This document shows positions 1 to 7,104 of a stretch of DNA of 64,000 nt, piece by piece. The notes beneath the pieces are model-generated. The model saw only the letters and a list, made by a program, of their open reading frames with translations, did no database searches and was not told where the DNA came from. The translations under genes were made by a program, and so were the position numbers. How positions within the stretch are numbered: position 1 is the first letter of the stretch; the number at the start of each line of letters is the position of its first letter. Source of the DNA: an uncultured Dorea sp. (GTDB taxonomy: Bacteria > Bacillota > Clostridia > Lachnospirales > Lachnospiraceae); the NCBI GenBank assembly GCA_910578455.1, contig CAJTQA010000006.1, forward strand, positions 33,650 to 97,649. Direction: 5' to 3'.

Positions 1-391
1 CGGACAGCTGGTTCGCTCCGCAGGAAACAGCGCGCAGTTAATGGCAAAAGAAGGAAAATATGCAACCCTCCGTCTTCCGTCAGGAGAGATGAGAATGGTT
101 CCGATTGTCTGCAGGGCATCCGTGGGAGTGGTAGGAAACGGAGACCACAACCTGATTAACGTGGGCAAGGCAGGACGCAAGCGCCATATGGGATTCAGGC
201 CGACAGTCCGCGGTTCTGTTATGAACCCGAACGACCATCCGCACGGCGGTGGTGAAGGCAAGACCGGCATCGGACGTCCGGGACCGTGTACGCCGTGGGG
301 CAAGCCGGCGCTTGGCCTTAAGACGAGAAAGAAAAATAAAGCTTCTAACAAGTTAATTGTAAGAAGAAGAGACGGCAGAGCGATTAAATAA
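1..391 (+). CDS. rplB: 50S ribosomal protein L2, 3' part
   Basis: This is the last 129 codons of L2, which lies next to the peptidyl transferase centre of the 50S subunit. The window opens inside the gene; the open frame runs from base 2 and begins with the conserved GQLVRSAGNSAQ stretch. The late MNPNDHPHGGGEG motif, with the histidine known to matter for peptide bond formation, and a basic tail are present. L2 is usually about 275 residues, so roughly half lies to the left of the window. rpsS follows after 24 bases, as in the S10 operon. Confidence 0.97.
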   Translation, partial: GQLVRSAGNSAQLMAKEGKYATLRLPSGEMRMVPIVCRASVGVVGNGDHNLINVGKAGRKRHMGFRPTVRGSVMNPNDHPHGGGEGKTGIGRPGPCTPWGKPALGLKTRKKNKASNKLIVRRRDGRAIK

Positions 392-415
392 TTTTCGAGA
401 AGGAGGTTAGAACCT

Positions 416-697
416 ATGGCACGTTCAATTAAAAAAGGACCATTTGCAGATGCGAGCCTGCTTAAGAAGATAGACGCTATGAACGAGGCGGGAACAAAGT
501 CCGTGATCAAGACATGGTCACGCCGTTCCACGATCTTCCCGAGCATGGTTGGACATACAATTGCTGTTCACGACGGAAGAAAGCATGTTCCGGTATACGT
601 TACGGAAGACATGGTTGGTCACAAGCTTGGAGAGTTTGTGGCAACCAGGACATACAGAGGACATGGAAAAGACGAAAAGAAATCAAGAGTTAGATAA
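416..697 (+). CDS. rpsS: 30S ribosomal protein S19
   Basis: S19 is a 93-residue protein of the 30S head that contacts S13 and 16S rRNA near the A site. The start MARSIKKGPF and the central WSRRSTIFPSMVGHTIAVHDG stretch (truncated here in writing) are diagnostic, and the length is normal. A strong AAGGAGG lies 8 to 12 bases before the ATG. It sits between rplB and rplV, the standard S10 operon position. Confidence 0.97.
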   Translation: MARSIKKGPFADASLLKKIDAMNEAGTKSVIKTWSRRSTIFPSMVGHTIAVHDGRKHVPVYVTEDMVGHKLGEFVATRTYRGHGKDEKKSRVR

Positions 698-722
698 ATA
701 ATGGTGAAAGGAGGGTTCATCC

Positions 723-1109
723 ATGGCAAAAGGACATAGATCCCAAATTAAAAGAGAAAGAAATGCTAATAAAGATACAAGACCTTCTGCTAAGCTGTCT
801 TACGCAAGGGTTTCTGTTCAGAAAGCATGTTTCGTGCTGGACGCGATCAGGGGCAAGGACGTTACGACGGCGCTTGGCATCCTGACATACAGTCCGAGAT
901 ATGCATCGAGCTTGATAAAGAAACTGCTGCAGTCTGCAATTGCAAATGCTGAGAATAACAACGGCATGAACATGGAAAATCTTTACATTGCGGAGGCGTA
1001 TGCAAACAAAGGACCGACAATGAAGAGAATCAGACCGAGGGCGCAGGGAAGAGCTTATAGGATTGAGAAGAGAATGAGCCACATTACACTTGTGCTTGAT
1101 GAAAGATAA
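723..1109 (+). CDS. rplV: 50S ribosomal protein L22
   Basis: L22 is a 128-residue protein that lines the peptide exit tunnel. The N-terminal half has the usual SYARVSVQKACFVLDAIRG-type segment and the C-terminus has the conserved tunnel loop region (KRIRPRAQGRAYRI). Its ATG is preceded by AAAGGAGGG. It lies 25 bases after rpsS and 11 bases before rpsC, so co-translation in the S10 operon is expected. Confidence 0.97.
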   Translation: MAKGHRSQIKRERNANKDTRPSAKLSYARVSVQKACFVLDAIRGKDVTTALGILTYSPRYASSLIKKLLQSAIANAENNNGMNMENLYIAEAYANKGPTMKRIRPRAQGRAYRIEKRMSHITLVLDER

Positions 1110-1120
1110 GGAGGGCAAAC

Positions 1121-1774
1121 ATGGGACAGAAAGTAAATCCTCATGGGTTGAGAGTTGGCGTAATCAAAGACTGGGACTCCAAATGGTACGCAGAGAAGGA
1201 TTTTGCCGATAACTTAGTAGAAGACCATGAAATCAGAACGTATCTTAAGAAAAGATTATACAGCGCCGGCATTTCCAGAATAGAGATTGAAAGAGCATCC
1301 GACCGCGCTAAGATCATCATCTACACCGCTAAACCGGGCGTTGTAATCGGCAAGGGCGGAGCTGAGATAGAGAAAGTGAAAGGTGAGCTTGCGAAGTTTA
1401 CCGACAAGAAGTTAATCGTTGATATCAAGGAAATCAAGAGACCGGATAAAGACGCGCAGTTAGTAGCAGAGAATATCGCCCTGCAGCTTGAGAACCGTAT
1501 CTCTTTCAGACGCGCTATGAAATCCTGCATGTCCAGGACGATGAAGGCAGGAGCGCTTGGAGTTAAGACATCTGTATCAGGTCGTCTTGGCGGAGCGGAC
1601 ATGGCACGTACAGAGTTCTACAGCGAGGGTACTATCCCGCTTCAGACACTGAGAGCAGACATTGACTACGGATTCGCTGAGGCAAATACAACTTACGGCA
1701 AAGTTGGCGTAAAGGTATGGGTATACAAAGGCGAGATTCTTCCGGAAAAAGCAGCTAAGGAAGGGAGAGATTAA
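1121..1774 (+). CDS. rpsC: 30S ribosomal protein S3
   Basis: S3 is 217 residues and forms part of the mRNA entry channel on the 30S head. It starts MGQKVNPHGLRVG, has the KH-type RNA-binding domain with the GVVIGKGGAEIEKVK loop near residues 70 to 85, and ends with the C-terminal S3 domain (SGRLGGADMARTE). The AAGGAGGG site is 6 bases before the ATG. rplP starts only two bases after its stop codon. Confidence 0.97.
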   Translation: MGQKVNPHGLRVGVIKDWDSKWYAEKDFADNLVEDHEIRTYLKKRLYSAGISRIEIERASDRAKIIIYTAKPGVVIGKGGAEIEKVKGELAKFTDKKLIVDIKEIKRPDKDAQLVAENIALQLENRISFRRAMKSCMSRTMKAGALGVKTSVSGRLGGADMARTEFYSEGTIPLQTLRADIDYGFAEANTTYGKVGVKVWVYKGEILPEKAAKEGRD

Positions 1775-1776
1775 TC

Positions 1777-2214
1777 ATGTTAATGCCAAAGAGAGTAAAA
1801 CGTCGTAAACAGTTCCGCGGTTCCATGAAAGGAAAAGCTCTTCGCGGAAACAAGATTACAAACGGTGAATATGGTATCGTGGCAATGGAGCCATGCTGGA
1901 TCCGTTCCAACCAGATAGAGGCTGCCCGTATCGCAATGACGCGTTACATCAAGCGTGGCGGTAAGGTATGGATCAAGATATTCCCGGATAAACCTGTAAC
2001 TACGAAACCAGCAGAGACACGTATGGGTTCCGGTAAAGGAACTTTGGAATATTGGGTAGCAGTTGTAAAGCCGGGCCGCGTTATGTTCGAGATTGCCGGA
2101 GTTCCGGAAGAAGTGGCAAGAGAGGCTCTTCGTCTTGCAACACATAAGCTGCCTTGTAAATGTAAAGTAGTTTCTCGCGCAGACTTAGAAGGCGGTGATA
2201 ACAGTGAAAATTAA
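1777..2214 (+). CDS. rplP: 50S ribosomal protein L16
   Basis: L16 is 145 residues here and helps shape the A site and the binding of tRNA to the 50S subunit. It begins MLMPKRVKRRKQFRG and carries the GNKITNGEYG and MGSGKG motifs. Two ATGs (1777 and 1783) are possible; the first matches the usual family N-terminus. Its 3' end overlaps the preferred start of rpmC, so the two are probably translationally coupled. Confidence 0.96.
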   Translation: MLMPKRVKRRKQFRGSMKGKALRGNKITNGEYGIVAMEPCWIRSNQIEAARIAMTRYIKRGGKVWIKIFPDKPVTTKPAETRMGSGKGTLEYWVAVVKPGRVMFEIAGVPEEVAREALRLATHKLPCKCKVVSRADLEGGDNSEN

Positions 2215-2401
2215 TGCATTTGTAGAAGATTTAAGAACAAAATCAGCTGCAGAGCTGAACGAAGAATTAGTAGCTGCTAAAAAGGAACTTTTCAATTTGA
2301 GATTCCAGAACGCAACAAATCAGTTGGAAAATACAAGCAGGATTAAAGAAGTAAGAAGAAATATTGCCAGGATCCAGACAGTGCTTAGCTCTTTGAACTA
2401 A
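2204..2401 (+). CDS. rpmC: 50S ribosomal protein L29
   Basis: L29 is a short two-helix protein at the exit of the peptide tunnel and part of the docking site for SRP and trigger factor. The frame can open at GTG 2195, but GTG 2204 is preferred: it gives the typical MKINAFVEDLR start and a 65-residue protein, and leaves AAGGCGG at a workable distance. The core ELFNLRFQNATNQLENTSRI is typical. It overlaps the end of rplP by 11 bases. Confidence 0.92.
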   Translation: MKINAFVEDLRTKSAAELNEELVAAKKELFNLRFQNATNQLENTSRIKEVRRNIARIQTVLSSLN

Positions 2402-2446
2402 CGCGGTATGGCAGGCTAATAGAATCCCGGAAAGGAGTTAAAGACT

Positions 2447-2701
2447 GTGGAAAGAAATCTTAGAAAAACCCGTGTTGGTAAGGTTGTCAGTGATAAAATG
2501 GATAAAACCATAGTAGTTGCAGTCGAGGATCATGTAAAACACCCTCTTTACAAAAAAATCGTGAAGAGAACTTATAAGCTGAAAGCACATGATGAGGCAA
2601 ATGAATGCAACATTGGTGACAAGGTAAAAGTTATGGAGACAAGGCCGTTATCCAAGGATAAGAGATGGAGACTTGTCGAGATCATGGAAAAAGCAAAATA
2701 G
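2447..2701 (+). CDS. rpsQ: 30S ribosomal protein S17
   Basis: S17 is an 84-residue OB-fold protein that binds 16S rRNA early in 30S assembly. It starts at GTG 2447 behind AAAGGAG, giving MERNLRKTRVGKVVSDKMDK. The strands with HPLYKKIVKR and the C-terminal ETRPLSKDKRWRL are characteristic. It is 45 bases after rpmC, and rplN follows after 19 bases. Confidence 0.96.
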   Translation: MERNLRKTRVGKVVSDKMDKTIVVAVEDHVKHPLYKKIVKRTYKLKAHDEANECNIGDKVKVMETRPLSKDKRWRLVEIMEKAK

Positions 2702-2720
2702 TATAAGGAGGGAAACCTGC

Positions 2721-3089
2721 ATGATACAGCAAGAAAGCAGACTGAGAGTGGCAGACAACACAGGTGCGAAAGAGTTGTTATGCATCCGTGTACTTGGCGG
2801 TTCTACAAGAAGATATGCAAGTATCGGAGACATTATCGTTGCGACTGTTAAAGATGCAACACCAGGCGGCGTTGTTAAAAAAGGCGATGTAGTGAAAGCT
2901 GTAGTTGTCCGTACTGTTAAGAGTACCCGCCGTAAAGACGGTTCTTATATCCGTTTCGACGAGAATGCCGCTGTAATTATAAAAGAAGATAAGACACCAA
3001 GAGGAACCCGTATTTTTGGGCCAGTAGCCAGAGAGCTCCGTGAGAAGCAGTTCATGAGAATTGTTTCCCTGGCTCCGGAAGTACTTTAA
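2721..3089 (+). CDS. rplN: 50S ribosomal protein L14
   Basis: L14 is a 122-residue protein on the subunit interface, forming bridges to the 30S and the binding face for silencing factor RsfS. The frame is open further upstream to 2673, but ATG 2721 behind AAGGAGGG gives the universal MIQQESRLRVADNTGAKE start. The KGDVVKAVVVRTVK and GTRIFGPVARELR segments confirm the family. Confidence 0.97.
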   Translation: MIQQESRLRVADNTGAKELLCIRVLGGSTRRYASIGDIIVATVKDATPGGVVKKGDVVKAVVVRTVKSTRRKDGSYIRFDENAAVIIKEDKTPRGTRIFGPVARELREKQFMRIVSLAPEVL

Positions 3090-3103
3090 GGAGGTGTAAG
3101 GGC

Positions 3104-3418
3104 ATGTCAATGTTAAAGATTAAAAAAGGCGATATGGTAAAGGTCATCGCTGGAAAAGATAAAGACAAAGAGGGCAAGGTCATTGCTGTGAACCAGAAGG
3201 ACAGCAGGGTTATTGTCGAAGGCGTCAATATGATCACAAAGCATACAAAGCCGAGCGCTGCAAATGCAAACGGCGGCATCATCCACCAGGAGGCACCGAT
3301 CCATGTGTCTAACGTAATGTACCTCCACAAAGGAAAAGCTACGAGGGTAGGCTTTAAAATGGATGGCGACAAGAAAGTTCGTTTTGCAAAATCAACAGGC
3401 GAGGTTATCGATAATTAA
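3104..3418 (+). CDS. rplX: 50S ribosomal protein L24
   Basis: L24 is a 104-residue assembly initiator of the 50S subunit. The N-terminal KOW motif is clear (KKGDMVKVIAGKDKDKEGKV), followed by the VEGVNMITKHTKPS segment. Translation may start at ATG 3104 or at the in-frame ATG 3110; the first has AAGGAGGTG at good spacing. Confidence 0.96.
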   Translation: MSMLKIKKGDMVKVIAGKDKDKEGKVIAVNQKDSRVIVEGVNMITKHTKPSAANANGGIIHQEAPIHVSNVMYLHKGKATRVGFKMDGDKKVRFAKSTGEVIDN

Positions 3419-3441
3419 TTTGAGGAAGGAGGGCATAAGCT

Positions 3442-3981
3442 TTGAGTAGACTGAAAGAACAGTACCAGAACGAGATCGTCGGCGCGCTGACGAAGAAGTT
3501 CGGTTATAAGAATATTATGGAAGTGCCGAAACTTGATAAGATTGTCATCAATATGGGTGTCGGCGAAGCAAAAGACAATGCAAAGCTTTTGGATTCAGCC
3601 GTAGCTGACCTTGAAAAGATCACAGGACAGAAAGCGGTTATCTGTAAGGCTAAGAAATCGGTTGCCAACTTCAAATTAAGAGAAGGAATGGCGATCGGAT
3701 GCAAAGTTACGTTGAGGGGCGAGAAGATGTACGAGTTCGCAGACCGTCTTATCAATCTCGCATTGCCGCGTGTACGTGACTTCAGGGGAGTAAATCCTAA
3801 CGCATTTGACGGAAGAGGAAACTACGCTCTCGGAATTAAAGAGCAGCTCATCTTCCCGGAGATCGAGTACGACAAGATTGACAAGGTAAGAGGAATGGAC
3901 ATTATCTTTGTCACTACTGCGAAAACAGACGAAGAGGCAAGAGAGCTGCTGGCGCAGTTCAATATGCCGTTTACAAAATAG
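3442..3981 (+). CDS. rplE: 50S ribosomal protein L5
   Basis: L5 is 179 residues; it binds 5S rRNA and contacts the P-site tRNA. The start codon is TTG at 3442 behind GGAAGGAGGG, giving the normal MSRLKEQYQNEIV N-terminus; no ATG fits. Conserved segments include KIVINMGVGEA, KSVANFKLREG and the C-terminal VRGMDIIFVTTAKTDEEA. The S14 gene starts 10 bases after its stop. Confidence 0.97.
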   Translation: MSRLKEQYQNEIVGALTKKFGYKNIMEVPKLDKIVINMGVGEAKDNAKLLDSAVADLEKITGQKAVICKAKKSVANFKLREGMAIGCKVTLRGEKMYEFADRLINLALPRVRDFRGVNPNAFDGRGNYALGIKEQLIFPEIEYDKIDKVRGMDIIFVTTAKTDEEARELLAQFNMPFTK

Positions 3982-3991
3982 GAGGTAAATT

Positions 3992-4177
3992 ATGGCTAAG
4001 ACAGCAATGAAAATCAAACAGCAGCGTCCCCAGAAGTTCTCCACAAGAGAATACAGCCGCTGCAGAATTTGTGGGCGTCCGCATGCATATTTGAGAAAAT
4101 ATGGCATCTGCCGTGTTTGCTTCCGCGAACTGGCATACAAAGGACAGATTCCAGGTGTGAAAAAAGCAAGTTGGTAG
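3992..4177 (+). CDS. rpsZ: 30S ribosomal protein S14, zinc type
   Basis: This is the short 61-residue, zinc-binding form of S14 (type Z, also named rpsN). Two CxxC pairs (Cys24, Cys27, Cys40, Cys43) form the zinc knuckle, and it ends with the universal GVKKASW. S14 sits in the 30S head with S3 and S10. The last Trp codon and the stop codon are themselves the first bases of a 68-base repeat that is copied at the end of rpsH. Confidence 0.97.
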   Translation: MAKTAMKIKQQRPQKFSTREYSRCRICGRPHAYLRKYGICRVCFRELAYKGQIPGVKKASW

Positions 4178-4238
4178 GCACTGAACACTTGGCAAAGCCA
4201 AGCGTCAGCGCCGGCTGAGCCTAGTGAGAAGGCCGTTC
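4171..4238 (+). repeat. 68-base intergenic repeat, copy 1 (after rpsN)
   Basis: The stretch starting at the last Trp-stop codons of rpsN matches 4740-4807 at 66 of 68 positions; the differences are at 4178 and 4233. It contains a perfect small hairpin, CTTGGC-AAA-GCCAAG, and a GC-rich GCGCCGGC core. It has no coding frame of its own. Origin and function are unknown. Confidence 0.9.
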
Positions 4239-4314
4239 CCAAGCATTAGCGATTGGCGAGCCGCAAGGCGAAGACAGAGCTTAGGCGCACGGAACATGTT
4301 CCGGGATTGGGAAC
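4235..4314 (+). promoter_or_regulatory. Long-range stem in the rpsN-rpsH gap
   Basis: GTTCCCAA at 4235-4242 is a perfect complement of TTGGGAAC at 4307-4314 and would close an 80-base RNA domain. Inside it lies a 14-base perfect palindrome, CGGAACATGTTCCG, at 4290-4303. No run of T follows, so it does not look like an ordinary terminator. It could be a processing or regulatory site between the two genes; that is inference. Confidence 0.45.
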
Positions 4315-4344
4315 AATATTGGAAGAAAGAGAGGAATAACATTC

Positions 4345-4746
4345 ATGACTATGAGCGATCCAATTGCAGATATGCTTACAAGAATCCGTAACGCAAACAC
4401 TGCAAAACATGATACAGTAGATGTACCGTCATCCAAGATGAAACTTGCTATCGCAAACATTTTACTGGATGAAGGATATATTGAGAAATACGACATGGTT
4501 GAAGACGGAGTATTCAAGACAATCCGCATCACGTTAAAATACGGCGCGGACAAGAACGAAAAAGTCATCACAGGACTTAAGAGAATCTCCAAGCCAGGTC
4601 TTCGTGTATACGCAAGCAGCGACAAAGTGCCGAAAGTATTCGGAGGGCTGGGAACCGCAATCATTTCCACAAACGAAGGCGTAATCACCGACAAGCAGGC
4701 AAGAAAACTCGGCATCGGCGGCGAGGTGCTGTGCTTTATTTGGTAG
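4345..4746 (+). CDS. rpsH: 30S ribosomal protein S8
   Basis: S8 is a central 16S rRNA binding protein and in E. coli is the translational repressor of the spc operon. It is 133 residues, starts MTMSDPIADMLTRIRNAN (ATG 4345 or 4351) and ends with the conserved GGEVLCFIW. The ribosome site is a weaker AGAGAGGAA. Its terminal Trp and stop codons begin the second copy of the 68-base repeat. Confidence 0.96.
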   Translation: MTMSDPIADMLTRIRNANTAKHDTVDVPSSKMKLAIANILLDEGYIEKYDMVEDGVFKTIRITLKYGADKNEKVITGLKRISKPGLRVYASSDKVPKVFGGLGTAIISTNEGVITDKQARKLGIGGEVLCFIW

Positions 4747-4807
4747 ACACTGAACACTTGGCAAAGCCAAGCGTCAGCGCCGGCTGAGCCTAGTGAGAAG
4801 GTCGTTC
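4740..4807 (+). repeat. 68-base intergenic repeat, copy 2 (after rpsH)
   Basis: This is the second copy of the repeat at 4171-4238, with two mismatches. TGAACACTT at 4751-4759 inside it is a perfect complement of AAGTGTTCA at 4913-4921, so this copy could form the 5' arm of a roughly 170-base RNA domain filling most of the rpsH-rplF gap. Confidence 0.9.
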
Positions 4808-4988
4808 TATGAGCTTAGCGAGGTTCTTTCGAGCTTAGCGAAAAGAACTTCCTTGATACCGAACACAAGACGGAGGAAACACCGTCGTCACTAAACTCGA
4901 AAAGACCTCGTTAAGTGTTCACAGCAACTGAAAACAGAGCAAATTTCTGATTTGTTCCGAAAATCTAAGTTAAGGAGGATATGGCGAT
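4808..4988 (+). other. Structured rpsH-rplF intergenic region
   Basis: No gene is seen here. The stretch holds a hairpin at 4823-4848 (GTTCTTTCG arm, AGCTTAG loop, CGAAAAGAAC arm), a second at 4870-4887 (GACGG / CCGTC), and at about 4890-4915 a CACTAAACTCGAAAAGACCT-like stretch related to the direct repeats upstream of rpsM. A CTGAAAACAGAGC box at 4928-4940 resembles one upstream of rpsK. The rplF ribosome site, AAGGAGG, closes the region. Confidence 0.55.
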
Positions 4989-5531
4989 ATGTCACGTATA
5001 GGCAGACTGCCAATTAAAATTCCAGCAGGCGTTACTGTTGAAATTGCAGAGAATAACAAAGTGACCGTAAAGGGTCCGAAGGGAACGCTCTCAAGAGAGC
5101 TTCCGACAGAGATGGAGATTAAACAGGAAGGCGAAGAGATCATCGTTACAAGACCGAATGACTTAAAGAAGATGAAGTCCCTTCACGGTCTTACAAGGAC
5201 GCTTATCAACAACATGGTTGTAGGCGTTACAGACGGATACCAGAAAGTTCTTGAGGTTAACGGTGTCGGCTACAGAGCAGCAAAATCCGGCAACAAGTTG
5301 ACTTTAAGCTTAGGCTATTCCCATCCGGTAGAGATGATTGACCCGGAAGGAGTTGAGACTGTTCTGGAAGGACAGAATAAGATCATCGTTAAGGGTATCA
5401 ATAAAGAGCAGGTTGGCCAGTATGCGGCTGAGATCAGAGACAAGAGAAGACCGGAGCCATATAAGGGCAAAGGTATCAAGTACGCTGACGAGACAATCAG
5501 GCGCAAAGTTGGTAAGACAGGTAAGAAATAA
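4989..5531 (+). CDS. rplF: 50S ribosomal protein L6
   Basis: L6 is 180 residues and lies at the base of the L7/L12 stalk near the factor-binding site. It starts MSRIGRLPIKIPAGV and carries the late KPYKGKGIKY-type signature (EPYKGKGIKYADE). A strong TTAAGGAGG is 10 bases upstream. rplR follows after 17 bases. The long gap before it is filled by structured repeats rather than a gene. Confidence 0.97.
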   Translation: MSRIGRLPIKIPAGVTVEIAENNKVTVKGPKGTLSRELPTEMEIKQEGEEIIVTRPNDLKKMKSLHGLTRTLINNMVVGVTDGYQKVLEVNGVGYRAAKSGNKLTLSLGYSHPVEMIDPEGVETVLEGQNKIIVKGINKEQVGQYAAEIRDKRRPEPYKGKGIKYADETIRRKVGKTGKK

Positions 5532-5548
5532 GAAAGGAGAGTGCAAAA

Positions 5549-5917
5549 ATGGTTAGCAAAAAATCGAGAAGTGTTGTTCGTGCCAATAAGCACAGAAAAT
5601 TACGTAACCGTTTGAGCGGTACGGCACAGTGCCCACGTTTGGCTGTATTCAGAAGCAATAATCACATGTACGCGCAGATTATTGACGATACGGCTCATAA
5701 TACTCTGGTTTCCGCGTCCACTCTTCAGAAAGACGTGAAAGCAAACCTGGAAAAAACAAATAATGTTGAGGCAGCGGCATACTTAGGTAAAGTAATTGCC
5801 GAGAGAGCGATTGAGAAGGGTATTAAAGATGTTGTCTTTGACAGAGGCGGCTTTATATATCACGGCAAGGTTCAGGCATTGGCAGACGCAGCTAGAGAAG
5901 CTGGATTGAATTTCTAA
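5549..5917 (+). CDS. rplR: 50S ribosomal protein L18
   Basis: L18 is a 122-residue 5S rRNA-binding protein of the central protuberance. The SGTAQCPRLAVFRSNNHMYA stretch and the C-terminal FDRGGFIYHGKVQALADAARE region are typical. AGAAAGGAGAG precedes the ATG. It is tightly packed between rplF and rpsE. Confidence 0.97.
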   Translation: MVSKKSRSVVRANKHRKLRNRLSGTAQCPRLAVFRSNNHMYAQIIDDTAHNTLVSASTLQKDVKANLEKTNNVEAAAYLGKVIAERAIEKGIKDVVFDRGGFIYHGKVQALADAAREAGLNF

Positions 5918-5931
5918 AAGGAGGAGCACAC

Positions 5932-6441
5932 ATGAAACAGGAACGTATTGATGCTAGTTCATTAGAATTAACAGAAAAAGTGGTATCAATCAAGCGTGTA
6001 ACCAAGGTTGTTAAAGGTGGCCGTAATATGAGATTCACAGCTTTAGTTGTTGTCGGCGATGGAAATGGCCATGTTGGTGCAGGCTTGGGAAAAGCTACTG
6101 AGATTCCGGAAGCAATCCGCAAAGGAAAAGAGGATGCTGCAAAGCACCTTATCACAGTAGCGTTAGATGAGAGCGAGAGCATTACGCACGACTTTATCGG
6201 CAAGTTCGGAGGAGCATCCGTACTGCTGAAAAAGGCACCGGAAGGTACAGGAGTTATCGCCGGAGGTCCGGCGCGTGCCGTTATCGAGATGGCGGGAATC
6301 AAGAACATCCGTACCAAATCTCTTGGTTCAAATAATAAGCAGAACGTAGTTCTGGCTACTATTGAGGGGCTCAGCCAGGTTAAGACCCCAGAAGAGGTAG
6401 CGAAACTCCGCGGTAAGACTGTGGAAGAAATCTTAGGCTAA
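5932..6441 (+). CDS. rpsE: 30S ribosomal protein S5
   Basis: S5 is 169 residues with an N-terminal double-stranded-RNA-binding fold and a C-terminal domain; it affects decoding accuracy and mRNA unwinding. VVKGGRNMRFTALVVVGDG (residues about 27 to 45) is the family signature, and GGPARAVIEMAGI follows in the C-terminal half. The AAGGAGGAG site is 8 bases before the ATG. Confidence 0.97.
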   Translation: MKQERIDASSLELTEKVVSIKRVTKVVKGGRNMRFTALVVVGDGNGHVGAGLGKATEIPEAIRKGKEDAAKHLITVALDESESITHDFIGKFGGASVLLKKAPEGTGVIAGGPARAVIEMAGIKNIRTKSLGSNNKQNVVLATIEGLSQVKTPEEVAKLRGKTVEEILG

Positions 6442-6455
6442 GGAGGGAGATCCAA

Positions 6456-6635
6456 ATGGCAAATTTAAAAGTTACATTGGTAAAATCTACAATTGGAGCT
6501 ATACCGAAGCATAAGAAGACCGTGGCGGCTTTAGGCCTTAAAAAGCTCAATAAGACCGTTGAATTGCCGGATAATGCGGCGACAAGGGGTATGGTGAATC
6601 AGGTTCAGCACCTGGTGAAAGTAGAAGAAGCATAG
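6456..6635 (+). CDS. rpmD: 50S ribosomal protein L30
   Basis: This is a 59-residue L30, a small protein of the 50S subunit present in many but not all bacteria. It reads MANLKVTLVKSTIGAIPKHK and continues through a KKTVAALGLKKLNKTVELPD-like core, ending KVEEA. The start at ATG 6456 is set by AAGGAGGG. It lies between rpsE and rplO as in the standard spc operon. Confidence 0.95.
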   Translation: MANLKVTLVKSTIGAIPKHKKTVAALGLKKLNKTVELPDNAATRGMVNQVQHLVKVEEA

Positions 6636-6663
6636 TAAATATTCAGATAAAGGAGGTGTCACA

Positions 6664-7104
6664 ATGGATTTATCAAACTTAAGACCTGCTGACGGAGCAA
6701 AGCACAATGATAATTTCAGGAGAGGTCGTGGACACGGTTCTGGAAATGGCAAGACTGCCGGCAAGGGCCATAAAGGCCAGAGAGCCCGTTCCGGAGGTAC
6801 AAGGCCGGGCTTTGAAGGCGGACAGATGCCGTTATATAGAAGAATACCGAAGAGAGGCTTCACGAACAGGAACACGAAAGAGATCGTTGGCATCAATGTA
6901 AGCGCGCTTGAAGTATTTGATAATGACGCGGTGGTTTCTGTTGAGACTTTGAAGGAGCAGGGAATCATTAAGAACGCAAGAGACGGCGTTAAGATTCTCG
7001 GCAACGGAGAGCTTACGAAGAAACTGACTGTACAGGCAAATGCGTTCAGCGCAGGAGCTGTAGCTAAAATCGAGGCTGTAGGTGGAAAAGCAGAGGTGAT
7101 CTAA
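6664..7104 (+). CDS. rplO: 50S ribosomal protein L15
   Basis: L15 is 146 residues with a long, glycine-rich and basic N-terminal arm (RRGRGHGSGNGKTAGKGHKG) that threads through 23S rRNA, then a globular domain. AAAGGAGGTG is 5 bases before the ATG. Its TAA shares one base with the secY start codon, so translation of secY is probably coupled to it. Confidence 0.97.
   Translation: MDLSNLRPADGAKHNDNFRRGRGHGSGNGKTAGKGHKGQRARSGGTRPGFEGGQMPLYRRIPKRGFTNRNTKEIVGINVSALEVFDNDAVVSVETLKEQGIIKNARDGVKILGNGELTKKLTVQANAFSAGAVAKIEAVGGKAEVI

Noticed and set aside
2673..2720. An N-terminal extension of L14
   Set aside because: The extra 16 codons overlap the end of rpsQ and contain the ribosome site for the ATG at 2721, which gives the universal L14 start.
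4178..4988. The repeated gaps as remnants of tRNA, rRNA or rRNA spacer
   Set aside because: The TGAAAACAGAAC-like boxes recall rRNA spacer motifs, but no tRNA cloverleaf and no stretch recognisable as 5S, 16S or 23S rRNA could be seen.
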